64,000 nt of DNA from Planctomycetia bacterium (GTDB taxonomy: Bacteria > Planctomycetota > Planctomycetia > Pirellulales > UBA1268): positions 1 through 64,000 of the forward strand of contig BJHK01000003.1 of assembly GCA_014192425.1 (NCBI GenBank), read 5' to 3'. The number at the start of each line of letters is the position of its first letter. Within the stretch, counting starts at the first letter, position 1. Below the pieces are notes generated by a model. The model saw only the letters and a list, made by a program, of their open reading frames with translations. It made no database searches and had not been told where the DNA came from. The translations under genes were made by a program, and so were the position numbers. Positions 46,672-55,992 of the stretch are shown here, piece after piece.

Positions 46672-47678
46672 CGTCGCCCCTCGACGCGTGGCAAGGGGCC
46701 GAGATCGCAGGGCACGGCCTCGTCCCCCCTGATGACCGTCACGGCGACGGGATCGCCCGGCGCCAGCCCGCCCAGCACCCGGCGCACGGCGACGCGGGAC
46801 GTGACCGGCCGGCCGTTGACGGCGATCAGCAGGTCGTCGGGCCGGAGTCCGCCACGGAACGCGGCCGACTCCGCGACGAGCGACTCGACGAACGGCGGTG
46901 TGCCGTCGAGCAGGTCGGGGACGAGCACGATGCCGAGCACGCGCGGATCGACCTCCGCCCCGCGGGCCGCGGCGACCGGTGCCGGCCCGCCGGCCTCGAT
47001 CGCCTTGCATCCGGCACTGATCTCGTCGAGCGGCAGGGCATGGTTCAGCCACACGCCCGTCGCCGCCGACCGCAGTTCCTTGCCCAGCATGCCGACGAGC
47101 CGCCCGCGTGAGTCGACGACCGCTCCCCCGGCAGAACCGGGATTGTTGGTGGTGAAGTCGAGCAGGTAAGAGTCTCCCTTGTAGAGCGACTCGGCGGCGC
47201 CGCGCCGGGCCTCCAGGGGCACGACCGCCGCGATCACGCCGCGCTGCACGGTCACCCGCTCGTCCCCCACCGCCACGCCGAACAGGTTCGCCAGCGCCAT
47301 CACGCGGGTGCCGGCCGTCGCCCGCTCCCCGGCTGCGAGCGTGAAGCAGGACAGCCCTTCGGCATCAATCGACAGCAGCGCCAGATCGCGGCCCGGGTCG
47401 ATGCCGACGACCGTGGCCGCGAACCGGCGGCCATCGTCGAGCACGCAGTCGATCTCCGGCGAGTCGAGCACCGTGCTCGCCGCGGTCACGATCCTGCCCG
47501 CGGGCGAGACGAGAATCCCGGACTGGTAGGACTCGAGACCGCGCAGCCCCCCTGCCCCGTAGAGTTTGACCACCTTGCGGGCCGCGCCGGCGATCGTCTG
47601 CCGCGGCGAATCGGCCGCGCCTGCGGCGCACGCGCAGGAGACCAGGGCGAGGAGGAGGACAGCGCCGTGCAGGTTCAT
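46668..47678 (-). CDS. Degenerate HtrA-like protein with PDZ domain
   Basis: A 336-residue exported protein. The signal peptide MNLHGAVLLLALVSCACAAG could be a lipoprotein signal (LVSC). The trypsin-like domain lies at about 28-230: the His position is Ser68 (GRIVTAASTV), Asp98 remains in GRDLALL, and the catalytic Ser is Ala183 in NNPGSAGGAVVDSRG. A PDZ domain follows at about 255-330 (ESAAFRGGLRPDDLLIAVNGRPV). The fold looks intact while the chemistry is gone. ATGA overlaps join it to the active HtrA gene upstream and to the second degenerate paralogue downstream. Confidence 0.85.
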   Translation of the reverse strand: MNLHGAVLLLALVSCACAAGAADSPRQTIAGAARKVVKLYGAGGLRGLESYQSGILVSPAGRIVTAASTVLDSPEIDCVLDDGRRFAATVVGIDPGRDLALLSIDAEGLSCFTLAAGERATAGTRVMALANLFGVAVGDERVTVQRGVIAAVVPLEARRGAAESLYKGDSYLLDFTTNNPGSAGGAVVDSRGRLVGMLGKELRSAATGVWLNHALPLDEISAGCKAIEAGGPAPVAAARGAEVDPRVLGIVLVPDLLDGTPPFVESLVAESAAFRGGLRPDDLLIAVNGRPVTSRVAVRRVLGGLAPGDPVAVTVIRGDEAVPCDLGPLPRVEGRR

Positions 47679-49438
47679 GGCTTCGCCTCCGCCGGGGGCC
47701 CGGGCAGCACCGTAAACGTCTCGAACGGCTCCGTGCCCAGCCGGGCGTCGATCACGTCCCGCCCCTCCGGCGTGCGGCCGAACCGCAGTTCGCACGGATC
47801 GGCATCGGGCTCCGTCCACAGGTCGATCCCCGTCAGCGTGCCATCCCCGGCCACGTGGAACCGGGCCTCGACGCCGGCCACGGCCGCCTCGAGGACATCC
47901 ACGAGTTCGGGAATCGTGAACACGGCCATGGCCCGCGGGTCGCGCGGGGCGGTGCCGAGGTACGTCGTCCGGCCGAGCGCCGCCGGTCCCTCGCGGACGA
48001 GCCGCCGATAGAGCACCAGCGCGGCGAGGAGCCCGCCGCTTCCCGGCGGCTCCGGGCTCGTGTCGAGCTCGGCACGCGGGTCGATCCGCGACGTGCCGGT
48101 CGGCAGTTCGATGACCGCGGCATCGTCGCCGATGACGATGCGGAAGTCACCGCCGCGGCCCGTCCGGCCCGCCAGCGTCCACGCGCCGGCGCCGGCGGCT
48201 GATCCGCGGCCCACGACGGCCTTGGCGACGCGATCCCGCTCGACGACGTTGAAGTGATGGTTGGCGAAGCCGCGTCGCGTCTCGTACAGGCCGCGGACCG
48301 CGACGGGAAGCGCGGCCGCCGGCCGCTTCGGCGCCGGCTCCGCATCCGGATCAGCGGGCCGGGGACCGCTGCGGGCGGGCCGCTCCTCCCCAGCGGCGAC
48401 CGCGGCGAGTTCCGCGGCCGTGTGCACCCCTGTCAGTCTGACCAGTTTCTCCACGCGGCGCCCGCCACGACGGACCACGATCGGCACCTGCCAGCCCGCC
48501 GGGAGCGTCCCGAGGATGTTCTTGAAGCCGTTGACCGTCCGCACCGGCCGGCCGGCGAGGGCCACCACCTCGTCGTCGTGGCGGATGCCGCGCCGCCAGG
48601 CATCCGACGACTCGAGGATGTCGGAGATGAACACCGAGCCGTCGGCTGCCGAGGCGACGACCGCGCCGAGCGTCGCATGGTCGACGATCCGGCCGCCGCG
48701 CAGGCTGCCGAGGAAGTTCCGCACCTGGTTCGCCGAGATCGCGTAGCCGACGCCGACGTTCACCCGGCCGCGCTTGTCGAACGACGCCCGGCCGTTGACG
48801 CCGATCAGCCTGCCCGCGGCATCGAACAGGCCGCCCCCCGAGTTACCGGGGTTGATCGCCGCATCCACCTGGATGCAGTCGGCGTACTCGAGGATCGTGC
48901 CGCTGGGAAACTGGTAGCGATGGACGCCGGAGACGATGCCGGCGCTGATCGAGGGGCGCAGGTCGGTCGCCAGCAGGAACGGATTGCCCGCCACGAAGCA
49001 GGGATCCCCCGGCTCGACGAGATCACTGTCAGCGAGCGGCACATGGGGGAAGTCGTCGCGGCCGAGCAGCTTGACGAGCGCCACGTCGCCGGTGGGATCG
49101 ATGCCGACGATGACCGCGTCGTACAGCCGGCCGTCCGCCAGGCCGCAGGCCATCGCCACGCCTGCCGGCTGCGTGACGTGGAAGTTCGAGACCGCGTAGC
49201 CGGCGGGATCGACGAGCACCCCAGATCCGCCGCCGGCACCGGCGGCGAAGATCGAAACGGCGGCGGGCGCGGCCCGGCGAATCGCCTCGATCCGCTGCCG
49301 CTCGGCCGCCAGCACGTCCGCCGGCACATCGCCGGCGACGGCGGCCGCCAGGGATGCCAGCGTGCCGACGACGAGGGGCGCGACCGCCACAAGCCGGCGG
49401 TGCGTTTCGTTCGTCATCCAGCGGCGCTCGCGGCTCAT
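47675..49438 (-). CDS. HtrA/DegP-like serine protease with intact catalytic triad
   Basis: A 587-residue periplasmic protease (signal-like segment LVAVAPLVVGTLASLAAAVAG). The triad is complete: H87 in AVSNFHVTQ, D118 in PTGDVALVKL, S200 in AAINPGNSGGGLFD. A PDZ domain occupies about 275-370 (SDAWRRGIRHDDEVVALAGRPV). A C-terminal region of about 170 residues (VRGLYETRRGFANHHFNVVERDRV...) has no family I recognise; it is predicted to be beta-rich. Start 49438 leaves a 10-bp gap to the upstream gene; ATG 49417 is an alternative. It is the only catalytically complete member of the three. Confidence 0.9.
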   Translation of the reverse strand: MSRERRWMTNETHRRLVAVAPLVVGTLASLAAAVAGDVPADVLAAERQRIEAIRRAAPAAVSIFAAGAGGGSGVLVDPAGYAVSNFHVTQPAGVAMACGLADGRLYDAVIVGIDPTGDVALVKLLGRDDFPHVPLADSDLVEPGDPCFVAGNPFLLATDLRPSISAGIVSGVHRYQFPSGTILEYADCIQVDAAINPGNSGGGLFDAAGRLIGVNGRASFDKRGRVNVGVGYAISANQVRNFLGSLRGGRIVDHATLGAVVASAADGSVFISDILESSDAWRRGIRHDDEVVALAGRPVRTVNGFKNILGTLPAGWQVPIVVRRGGRRVEKLVRLTGVHTAAELAAVAAGEERPARSGPRPADPDAEPAPKRPAAALPVAVRGLYETRRGFANHHFNVVERDRVAKAVVGRGSAAGAGAWTLAGRTGRGGDFRIVIGDDAAVIELPTGTSRIDPRAELDTSPEPPGSGGLLAALVLYRRLVREGPAALGRTTYLGTAPRDPRAMAVFTIPELVDVLEAAVAGVEARFHVAGDGTLTGIDLWTEPDADPCELRFGRTPEGRDVIDARLGTEPFETFTVLPGPPAEAKP

Positions 49439-49448
49439 CGGGGCGGAT

Positions 49449-50687
49449 TCACTTTTCGAAGACCGGGTCATGGAACAGCACGGGCCCGCCCGGCCCGCCG
49501 CCGGCGGCATCGACCGTGATCGTCAGCCGCCGGGCATCGGCCACATCGACGTCGATCGGCAGGTCGGCCGCAGGCTCCTTCTCCGCTGCCGGCCGGTCGG
49601 CTGCCGGGCTGCGGAACACCTCCCGATCGTCCGCCTGGATCGTCACCGTCGCAACGCGGCCCGCGCCGCTCGCCGGGCCCGCGAGGCGGGCACGAAACCG
49701 CCGACTGTCGGCCGGCACGCGCCACACGATCTCCGTTCGTGGCCGGACGACCAGGCCGCCCGCCGCCACCGCCCCGGCGGGAAGAAACCGCGGGGCGAAG
49801 AACTCTCCGACCCGCCCGGCCGCCGTGAGCCCGCCGAAGAATGGCTCCACGCTCTTCCGCTCCGGCTCCAGCGTGGCCAGCCGGACGGTGCGGCCGGCCG
49901 CATAGTCGATCGATCGCAGCAATCGACCGGGAAGTTTGACCACGCCGTCGATCTCGAGGGCCTCGGGCGTCCACGTGACCGACGCTCCGCGCAGCGATCC
50001 GCCACCCACCTCGACGGCCATTCCCCCCGCCTCCCCCGGGGTGGCCCGCAGCCAGTGAAGCCCGACGACCTTCCCGCGATTGACGCGAATCGTTTCCTCG
50101 TCCAGAACCACGGCCACCTGCTCCGCTTCCACGGCGCTGATCGCGCACTCGACCAGTTCGAAGCCGGGCTCCTCCGTGTCACGCTGACGTGCGACCACGA
50201 CGAGGTCGGATGCCGGCTTTTCGGGGAGCGCCCCCAGCCACGCCGGCTCCGTGTCGCCGCCCCGGACGGGGCCGAAGGCCACCGTCCAGACGCGGTCGAT
50301 CGGCAGTTCGATCCGTCCGTCGTCCCGGAGAATGGCCGCGCGTCCATCCTGCCAGAGGAAATCATTTCCCGTCAGCCGCAGTCCCGCACCGCCCATGACC
50401 GTCACCCGCGGCGGCGGCTCCCGGTTGGCACCGCCTTCGGCGGCGACGACGACCCGGCGGATGGCGGCGACGGCGAGCACGGGCTGCGCGGCGAGCCGCA
50501 GTTCCCGCGGGCCGATCCCCTCCAGGACGCCCGCCACGACGGTGCCGTCCGTCTTCTCGACCCGCACGTCGAGCGCCGCGGCCGGCGCGACACAGGCTGC
50601 CGCCAGGCCGGCGACGAGCGCCCGCGTGGCGTTGCCTACCGCGCCCGCCAGGCGGGCCGACCCATCATGGCCCGCGCGTGCGTTCAC
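49449..50687 (-). CDS. Secreted NPCBM-like carbohydrate-binding fold protein
   Basis: A 412-residue exported protein (signal ATRALVAGLAAACVAPAAAL). The N-terminal part (to about 280) is beta-rich with an SH3-like opening DVRVEKTDGTVVAGVLEGIGP. The C-terminal 130 residues read like an NPCBM domain: RTEIVWRVPADSRRFRARLAG, VTIQADDREVFRSPAA, IDVDVADARRLTITVDAAGGG, FHDPVFEK. Such domains bind glycans. The GTG start 50687 has an excellent site (GGAGGAGAAGAGG) and lies inside the 3' end of the upstream gene, a 23-bp overlap. It precedes the HtrA gene by 10 bp. Confidence 0.75.
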   Translation of the reverse strand: MNARAGHDGSARLAGAVGNATRALVAGLAAACVAPAAALDVRVEKTDGTVVAGVLEGIGPRELRLAAQPVLAVAAIRRVVVAAEGGANREPPPRVTVMGGAGLRLTGNDFLWQDGRAAILRDDGRIELPIDRVWTVAFGPVRGGDTEPAWLGALPEKPASDLVVVARQRDTEEPGFELVECAISAVEAEQVAVVLDEETIRVNRGKVVGLHWLRATPGEAGGMAVEVGGGSLRGASVTWTPEALEIDGVVKLPGRLLRSIDYAAGRTVRLATLEPERKSVEPFFGGLTAAGRVGEFFAPRFLPAGAVAAGGLVVRPRTEIVWRVPADSRRFRARLAGPASGAGRVATVTIQADDREVFRSPAADRPAAEKEPAADLPIDVDVADARRLTITVDAAGGGPGGPVLFHDPVFEK

Positions 50688-51774
50688 CCTCTTCTCCTCC
50701 GCTGGCCAGCCGCTTGAAGTACTGCTCGATTGCCTCCCGATAATGCGGCGGGAACTCACGGCCGATCTGCTGCAGGGATGCCTCGCGCCGATGCGGCGGC
50801 AGGCTCCCCCAGGCGTCGCCGGCCTGGATCTCGCGCTTCTGCACGTCACCCCGTCCCTTGCCGTCGGCGAGCCGGCTGTCGTCGAGCGGCGTGGCCTGTC
50901 CACCCTGCCGGCCTCCGCCCCCCGCCCCGCCGCCACCGGCGCCCGCGCCCGCCGACTGCTGCTCCTTTTCCAGCGACTCGATCAGCTTGTCGAGCGATTC
51001 CACGACGCCGTCCTGCACCTTCCTGGTGGCCGGACCCGCGCCGCCCAGATCGAGCCGGCGCCGGCTGTCCCGCATCCGCCGCGCGATGTGGTCGAGCGAT
51101 CCGGCCTCGAGCGCCAGCGCATCGGCACGCAGGAGCCGGGCGACCCGTTCGTACCGCAGCGGAATCTGTCCCTGGCGCTCGAGCAGCAGGTCGATCGTCT
51201 CGACCGCCGCGGCCGTGTCGAGCAGCCAGTGCTGGCAGGCCGCGCGACAGAACAGGAGCGCTGCCGGATCGACCGCCGTGGCCGGGTCGAGGCCGGCCAG
51301 GAACGGCAGCGCCTCGTCGAACCGGTCGGCCCGCACCAACTCCCGACCGGCCCACAGGGCGACGGCCTCGCCGGCGAACGTCGAGAGCGGTCCGTCCTTC
51401 AGCCACGTGGGCGGCCCGGCCATCTGCCCACGACCGGCGAGCGACTGCCTCAGGTCGGCTGCCTGGCGATCGACGGCGGCGACGGTCTCCATGATCCGAT
51501 CGAGTGGATCAACTCTGGCCGCAGCGGGACGATTCCATGCCGCCCGGGCCCGCGACACCACGTCCGGAGCGGCGCTCGTGGCCAGCCCGTCGAGCCAGGC
51601 GCCGGCCCGGGCTTCGATCTCGGCCTGTGTCGGGATCGACCAGGACGGCTCGCGGTCGAACTCCGCATCACGGGCCGGCAGCGCCGGCGCACCGGCGATC
51701 GCAGGCAGAGGCAGACCGATGATCAGGATGCCGACGAGGGTCGCCGCCGTTCCGCATCGCCGCGACTCGCTCAT
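50665..51774 (-). CDS. Exported helical protein with C-terminal 'HYR' motif, head of the HtrA operon
   Basis: A 369-residue protein with a signal peptide (GTAATLVGILIIGLPLPAIAG). The body is helical with TPR-like pairs (ALWAGRELVRADRFDEALPFLAGLDP) and a coiled coil (VVESLDKLIESLEKEQQ), then a Gly-rich linker. It ends WGSLPPHRREASLQQIGREFPPHYREAIEQYFKRLASG, an ending I associate with planctomycete proteins near Bat operons (from memory). Function unknown; a scaffold role is likely. The start 51774 is chosen because it gives a clean signal peptide. Confidence 0.75.
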   Translation of the reverse strand: MSESRRCGTAATLVGILIIGLPLPAIAGAPALPARDAEFDREPSWSIPTQAEIEARAGAWLDGLATSAAPDVVSRARAAWNRPAAARVDPLDRIMETVAAVDRQAADLRQSLAGRGQMAGPPTWLKDGPLSTFAGEAVALWAGRELVRADRFDEALPFLAGLDPATAVDPAALLFCRAACQHWLLDTAAAVETIDLLLERQGQIPLRYERVARLLRADALALEAGSLDHIARRMRDSRRRLDLGGAGPATRKVQDGVVESLDKLIESLEKEQQSAGAGAGGGGAGGGGRQGGQATPLDDSRLADGKGRGDVQKREIQAGDAWGSLPPHRREASLQQIGREFPPHYREAIEQYFKRLASGGEEGERTRGP

Positions 51775-51935
51775 CGTCTGGCACCCCGGATGCACCCGCC
51801 CGGGGCCGCTGCGGACTCCCGGACCGACATTTCCAATCATACCCGCACACCGGCCCCGCGTGCAGGGACGCTGCCGCGGGGCCGATGCACGGGCCGCTGG
51901 TCCGTGCGGCAACTGTATGGGTCACGAGCCCAGAA

Positions 51936-52067
51936 GGGGTTGTTCCTGCCATGTCGCCGGGCTGTGGAAGCAAGCGCCGGCATGGATGCCGAAGCGCAGC
52001 GGACATGCAGTGAACGGAGGGCCGGAGGCCCGCAGAGCACGGCCGGTGACGTGGCAGGGACACCCAC
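51936..52067. repeat. 132-bp element with 18-bp terminal inverted repeats (copy 2)
   Basis: The left arm GGGGTTGTTCCTGCCATG (51936-51953) and right arm CGTGGCAGGGACACCCAC (52050-52067) match as inverted repeats at 14 of 18 positions. GCATGGATG lies at offset 44 and a GAAGCGCAG string follows, exactly as in the 19605-19736 copy, and the total length is the same. The changes in the arms look partly compensatory, which favours conserved hairpin pairing. The rest of 51775-52098 (324 bp) shows no gene. Confidence 0.7.
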
Positions 52068-52098
52068 GACCCACGGAACATTCCGATGGACCGGGCCG

Positions 52099-52926
52099 CT
52101 AGGCGAGGGCCGCGAGGCCTTGCATCGCCGCGTCGCGGACGTGGAGTTCGGCCTTGGTCGTCCGGGTGCGACGCAGGTGGCCGTAGATGCTTCGGGCTGC
52201 CGGCTTGTTTCCCGAGGCCGCGAGTTTTTCCGCCAACACCAGACATGCCTTTGTCATCTGCGTCCGTTCCCAGCCCTGCGCCCCATCTGCCGCGGCGATG
52301 AGCAGCGCGGCCGATTCCGGCCTGCCGAGCCGGCCGAGGCCGTCGGCGGCCGCGAGCCGCACCTCGCGGTCCATGTCGCCGAGCGCCTGCGTGAACGCCT
52401 CAGCGCTCCTGGCATCGGCGAGCACCGCCAGGGCACCGAGCACGTTGAGCCGCGGCCGGCCCGTCGCCTTCGGCAGGGCAGCACGAAACTGTACGATCGC
52501 CCGTTCGCCGCCGATCGCCACGAGCGCCGCCGTCGCGGCGTCGGTCACAGCCTCGTCGAGCAGCACCCGGCCCAGGGGCTCACACGCCTCGTCACGCCCC
52601 GCCCATTGCAGCTCCTGACAGAGGTATGCCCGGTTCTCCGGGAGCAAGGCATTGTTCTCCAACTGCGACGCGATCGCCTGGCAGATTTCCTTCCGCAGCG
52701 CCTCGTCGCGAACGACGAGCGGATAATTCACGACGCAGTGCAGGGCGAAATGCGGCTTCGCATCGGCGGCACCGCCCGGCTCGGCGAGCAACGAAATCAG
52801 CCCCAGCACGCTCTGCTTGCCCCCCTTGGCGATGCCGGCAGTCGCGGCCTCGACCTTCTCCTTGTCCCTGGCGATCTCGGCCGGAAACTCGTCTACGATT
52901 TTCTTCAGTTCCTCGGTTGCCGACAT
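52099..52926 (-). CDS. HEAT-repeat protein
   Basis: A 275-residue cytosolic all-helical protein. The N-terminal half (MSATEELKKIVDEFPAEIARDKEKVEAATAGIAKGG) is followed by HEAT/PBS-lyase-like repeats: DAATAALVAIGGERAIVQFRAAL, RLNVLGALAVLADARSAEAFTQAL, REVRLAAADGLGRLGRPESAALLI. Such proteins act as binding surfaces. The start 52926 has GAGGAG seven bases upstream. It lies 54 bp downstream of the Gfo/Idh/MocA gene on the same strand; I have no evidence that they share a function, though such pairs are common in planctomycetes. Confidence 0.85.
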   Translation of the reverse strand: MSATEELKKIVDEFPAEIARDKEKVEAATAGIAKGGKQSVLGLISLLAEPGGAADAKPHFALHCVVNYPLVVRDEALRKEICQAIASQLENNALLPENRAYLCQELQWAGRDEACEPLGRVLLDEAVTDAATAALVAIGGERAIVQFRAALPKATGRPRLNVLGALAVLADARSAEAFTQALGDMDREVRLAAADGLGRLGRPESAALLIAAADGAQGWERTQMTKACLVLAEKLAASGNKPAARSIYGHLRRTRTTKAELHVRDAAMQGLAALA

Positions 52927-52980
52927 GGCTGAACTCCTCACGGGTGTCGAAGGATGGAGACGGGCGGCAGACGCGGCGGC

Positions 52981-54213
52981 TCAGAGCCGCCACGGCGATC
53001 GCATCGGCTGATTGACGAGGCGGTTGGCCTCCTCGTCGCCGACGATCTGCTCCGTGACCGGATCGAACTTCAGCGGCCGGCCGCAGCGGAACGCGCAGTT
53101 GGCAAGGTGGAACACCGCCGCCACGTGGTGAGACCGCTCCGCATTGCTGCCGGTCGGCTGGCGGGTGCGGATCGCCTCGGCGAACATCGGCAGCGGAGCC
53201 AACTCGGGCAGTTCCTTCAGTTGTCGACGCCCCTCCTCGCCGAGCTTCTCGAGGAAGTACGCGTCGTCGGTGTGCCGCGGCTGAAGCCGGTCGTACTCCG
53301 GCCCCCACTCCCCGCTGGCGAGCACCCACGTAAACCCGTCGGCGTACTTCAGTTCGCACCAACCCCACATGCCGGCTGCCTCGGGATGAACGGGTGGAGC
53401 GTAGGGGATGATCTCGACTGGATGGGTCAGGTCGCGGCCGTACGCCAGGGCGGGGGTGTGGATGTGATGCGTCGCCATGTCGCCAAGGCCGCCGCCGTCG
53501 TAGTCCCAGTAGCCACGGTGCGAACCACCGTTCCGGTTTGGATTGAACGGCCGCAGGGGCGCGGGGCCGCAGTACATGTCCCAGTCGAGGTTCGCCGGCA
53601 CCGGCTGGACCGGGTACATGGTCCTGCCGCTCCACTGGGCGAGCTTGAATCCGCCGCGGGTGATCAGGACGCTGTCGCACTGCTTGAGGAGGCCGTTTGC
53701 AAAAATCTTCCGTGCCGTGGTCCGAACGTCGCCCTTCCTTTCGATCTGGAAGACGCGGCCGTACCGCTTCTCGGCCGCGGCGACGGCCCGCCCCTCGGAG
53801 ATGAACCGGCACATCGGTTTTTCACAGACCACGTCCTTGCCCGACTCCATTGCCGCGATCGAGATCAGGGCGTGCCAGCCGGGGTGCGTGGCGATGGCGA
53901 CGACGTCGATATCATCCCGCTCCAAGACCCTGCGAAAGTCGGTGTAGAACTCCTTGTCGTCGGCCTTGTCCCTGAATCTCACGTCGCACTGGGCGACCAT
54001 CTTCACGTCCTTGCCGAGATTCCCGAAGGATTGCCGCCCCTGCCCTCCGCATCCGATCAGCGCCCCGCGAATCTCCTCGCTCGGGGGCGTGTGCTCGGGC
54101 CCACCGAGTACGTGCCGAGGCACGATCGTGAACGTCGCGGCAGCCGCCGCCGATCGGGACAGACAGGCACGACGCGAGATACCCTTCCGCCCGCGGGAAC
54201 CCTGCTTCGTCAT
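52981..54213 (-). CDS. Tat-exported Gfo/Idh/MocA-family oxidoreductase
   Basis: A 410-residue protein with a twin-arginine-type signal (GISRRACLSRSAAAAATFTIV). The Rossmann part shows GALIGCGGQGRQSFGN, DVVAIATHPGWHALISIAAMESGKDVVCEKPM (the EKP catalytic motif region), and later GGGLGDMATHHIHTPALAYG. This is the planctomycete-type export form, related to GH109-like and sugar dehydrogenase enzymes. It probably uses tightly bound NAD(P) on a sugar substrate outside the cytoplasm. Start 54213 is ATG. The HEAT-repeat gene follows 54 bp downstream. Confidence 0.92.
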   Translation of the reverse strand: MTKQGSRGRKGISRRACLSRSAAAAATFTIVPRHVLGGPEHTPPSEEIRGALIGCGGQGRQSFGNLGKDVKMVAQCDVRFRDKADDKEFYTDFRRVLERDDIDVVAIATHPGWHALISIAAMESGKDVVCEKPMCRFISEGRAVAAAEKRYGRVFQIERKGDVRTTARKIFANGLLKQCDSVLITRGGFKLAQWSGRTMYPVQPVPANLDWDMYCGPAPLRPFNPNRNGGSHRGYWDYDGGGLGDMATHHIHTPALAYGRDLTHPVEIIPYAPPVHPEAAGMWGWCELKYADGFTWVLASGEWGPEYDRLQPRHTDDAYFLEKLGEEGRRQLKELPELAPLPMFAEAIRTRQPTGSNAERSHHVAAVFHLANCAFRCGRPLKFDPVTEQIVGDEEANRLVNQPMRSPWRL

Positions 54214-54318
54214 CGGAACCTCCGCACGATGCTGATTGGTCGGCCCGCTGCCGCGGCCGCGTCAGGCCTCGAATGAAAAAGGGATACCACGTCGCCGCAA
54301 CGCCGTCACAACCTGCCG

Positions 54319-55992
54319 TCAGGGCTCCGTCCGGCCGCTGACGATGTCCTGCGCCGCCCGCTCGATGCTGCGCTGCCGCTCTGCGAGCCGCCCGAGGGCG
54401 TCGACGAGTTCCGGCTCCTCGACCCGCTCCGCGCCGTCGGCGAGGAGTTGCGCGTATTTCTTCGTCCGCGTGTTCACCTTCACCTGCAGGCTGCGGAGCA
54501 TCTTCAGTTCGGCGAGCTTGTCGACGAGCGGCTGCTCCTGCCGCTGGCCATCGCCTCCCCCTTGCATGCCGCCGGCCTGCTTGCCCTGCTTGTCCGCCGC
54601 CGCCGCCTTCTCGACGGCTGCCAGCAGTTCCTCGAGGCCGGTCACGAGGTCCTGGCACAGCCCCCGGGTCGTGCCGTCGACGGCAGCCCGCGCCAGCCGC
54701 GCGGCGGCCTGCGCGGCATCGTCGCGAATTCCCTCCAGGGCCTGCGGGATCGCCACCGCGGAGCCGTCGTCGCGCACCAGCGTCACGGCCATCGTCGCCT
54801 CGGCGCCGACGGCGGCTTGCTCGCGGCCGAGGCGGGCCGATTCCAGTTCCCGTTCACGGGCCGCGGCCGGCGCCGCGACGAGTCGCTCGACGCCGGCGAG
54901 CACCTCGCGTTCGACGCGGAGCATCTCGCGAAGCCGCGCCCCGAGCTGCACGAGCAGCCGCTCGACCTCCTGCTCGCGCATCTGCCGGAGGATCTCCTCC
55001 AAGGCGGAGCGGGCCGTCTCCAGTTCCTCGACAGCCTGCTCCTGCGCCCGCCGTGCCTCCCCGCGACCGGCGGCGGCGAGACGTTCCCTGGCCGCCTGCA
55101 TCCGCTTCTCCGCTGCCGCGAGCCGCCGGGCCGTCCGGCGGCCCCGCGCCGCATCGTCGTCGCCGGCGTCGTCATCGGCAGCATCGGGATCGCCGCCCGC
55201 GTCCCCGCCGCCCTCCGCGGCCGGCGCAGGCTCGCTCCCGGGGGGCGTCTGCTGCCCGCGGCCCTTTCCCCCCGGCGCGCCTTGTGCTTCAGCGCCGTCG
55301 TCCGCGCCGTCGTCCGCACCGGGCTTCGGTGCAGCGCCGGCTCCGGCCTCGCGGTCATCGACGCGGCGGGCGAACCGCCCGACATCGTCGGCCAGCGACC
55401 GCACGTCCGCCGCCAGGGCCCCCTGGCGATCGGCCAGCTCCGCGGCTCGGCCTCCCGCCTCGGTGGAGCCCTCGATGTCCCGCTGCCTGGCGATCGCCTT
55501 CCCAAGCCGGGCGAGGAACGCCCGCACCTCCTCCTTGGCGCTGGCCGCCCGCCGCTCCGAGTCGCCCGATTCGAGCAGTTCCAGCAGGCCGCGCATCTGG
55601 TCGATCGCCTCCTGCTGGCTGCTCCCCGCCTTGAGGAACTGCCGCTTCTCGAGGAGCGCGACGATCGTCGTCAGCCGCTCGTCGAGCCTGCTCTCCCGGG
55701 CCTTCTCGAAGGCCGCCCGCAGCGCCGCCGAGCGGCGCGGATCGGTTGTCGAGAGCAGATCGGCGAGGCGGAGAAACGACCGCTCCAGATCCGCATACTG
55801 CCGGCGCAGATCCTCCTCCCGCTGCCGGAGCACGGCCGCCGCATCGACCGCATCCGCCGCACCTGCCGACTGCCAGGGGCCGCGGCCGGCCACGACCGCC
55901 GCCACGATCGTCAGGCAGCCCAGCAGCAGGCGGCGGGCCCGACCGGCCTTCACCCAGCGCCGACACGCTACACCACCGCCGGCTCGACTCAT
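54319..55992 (-). CDS. Exported coiled-coil protein of the Bat operon
   Basis: A 557-residue protein with a signal segment (RRLLLGCLTIVAAVVAG). Long charged helices fill most of it (REEDLRRQYADLERSFLRLADLL, RTARRLAAAEKRMQAARERLAAA, REQEVERLLVQLGARLREML). An acidic Gly/Asp/Ala-rich linker lies at about 215-275. The start overlaps the stop of the upstream membrane protein (ATGA). This position and layout suggest a periplasmic partner of the upstream vWA/membrane proteins. No enzymatic motif is seen. Confidence 0.72.
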   Translation of the reverse strand: MSRAGGGVACRRWVKAGRARRLLLGCLTIVAAVVAGRGPWQSAGAADAVDAAAVLRQREEDLRRQYADLERSFLRLADLLSTTDPRRSAALRAAFEKARESRLDERLTTIVALLEKRQFLKAGSSQQEAIDQMRGLLELLESGDSERRAASAKEEVRAFLARLGKAIARQRDIEGSTEAGGRAAELADRQGALAADVRSLADDVGRFARRVDDREAGAGAAPKPGADDGADDGAEAQGAPGGKGRGQQTPPGSEPAPAAEGGGDAGGDPDAADDDAGDDDAARGRRTARRLAAAEKRMQAARERLAAAGRGEARRAQEQAVEELETARSALEEILRQMREQEVERLLVQLGARLREMLRVEREVLAGVERLVAAPAAARERELESARLGREQAAVGAEATMAVTLVRDDGSAVAIPQALEGIRDDAAQAAARLARAAVDGTTRGLCQDLVTGLEELLAAVEKAAAADKQGKQAGGMQGGGDGQRQEQPLVDKLAELKMLRSLQVKVNTRTKKYAQLLADGAERVEEPELVDALGRLAERQRSIERAAQDIVSGRTEP

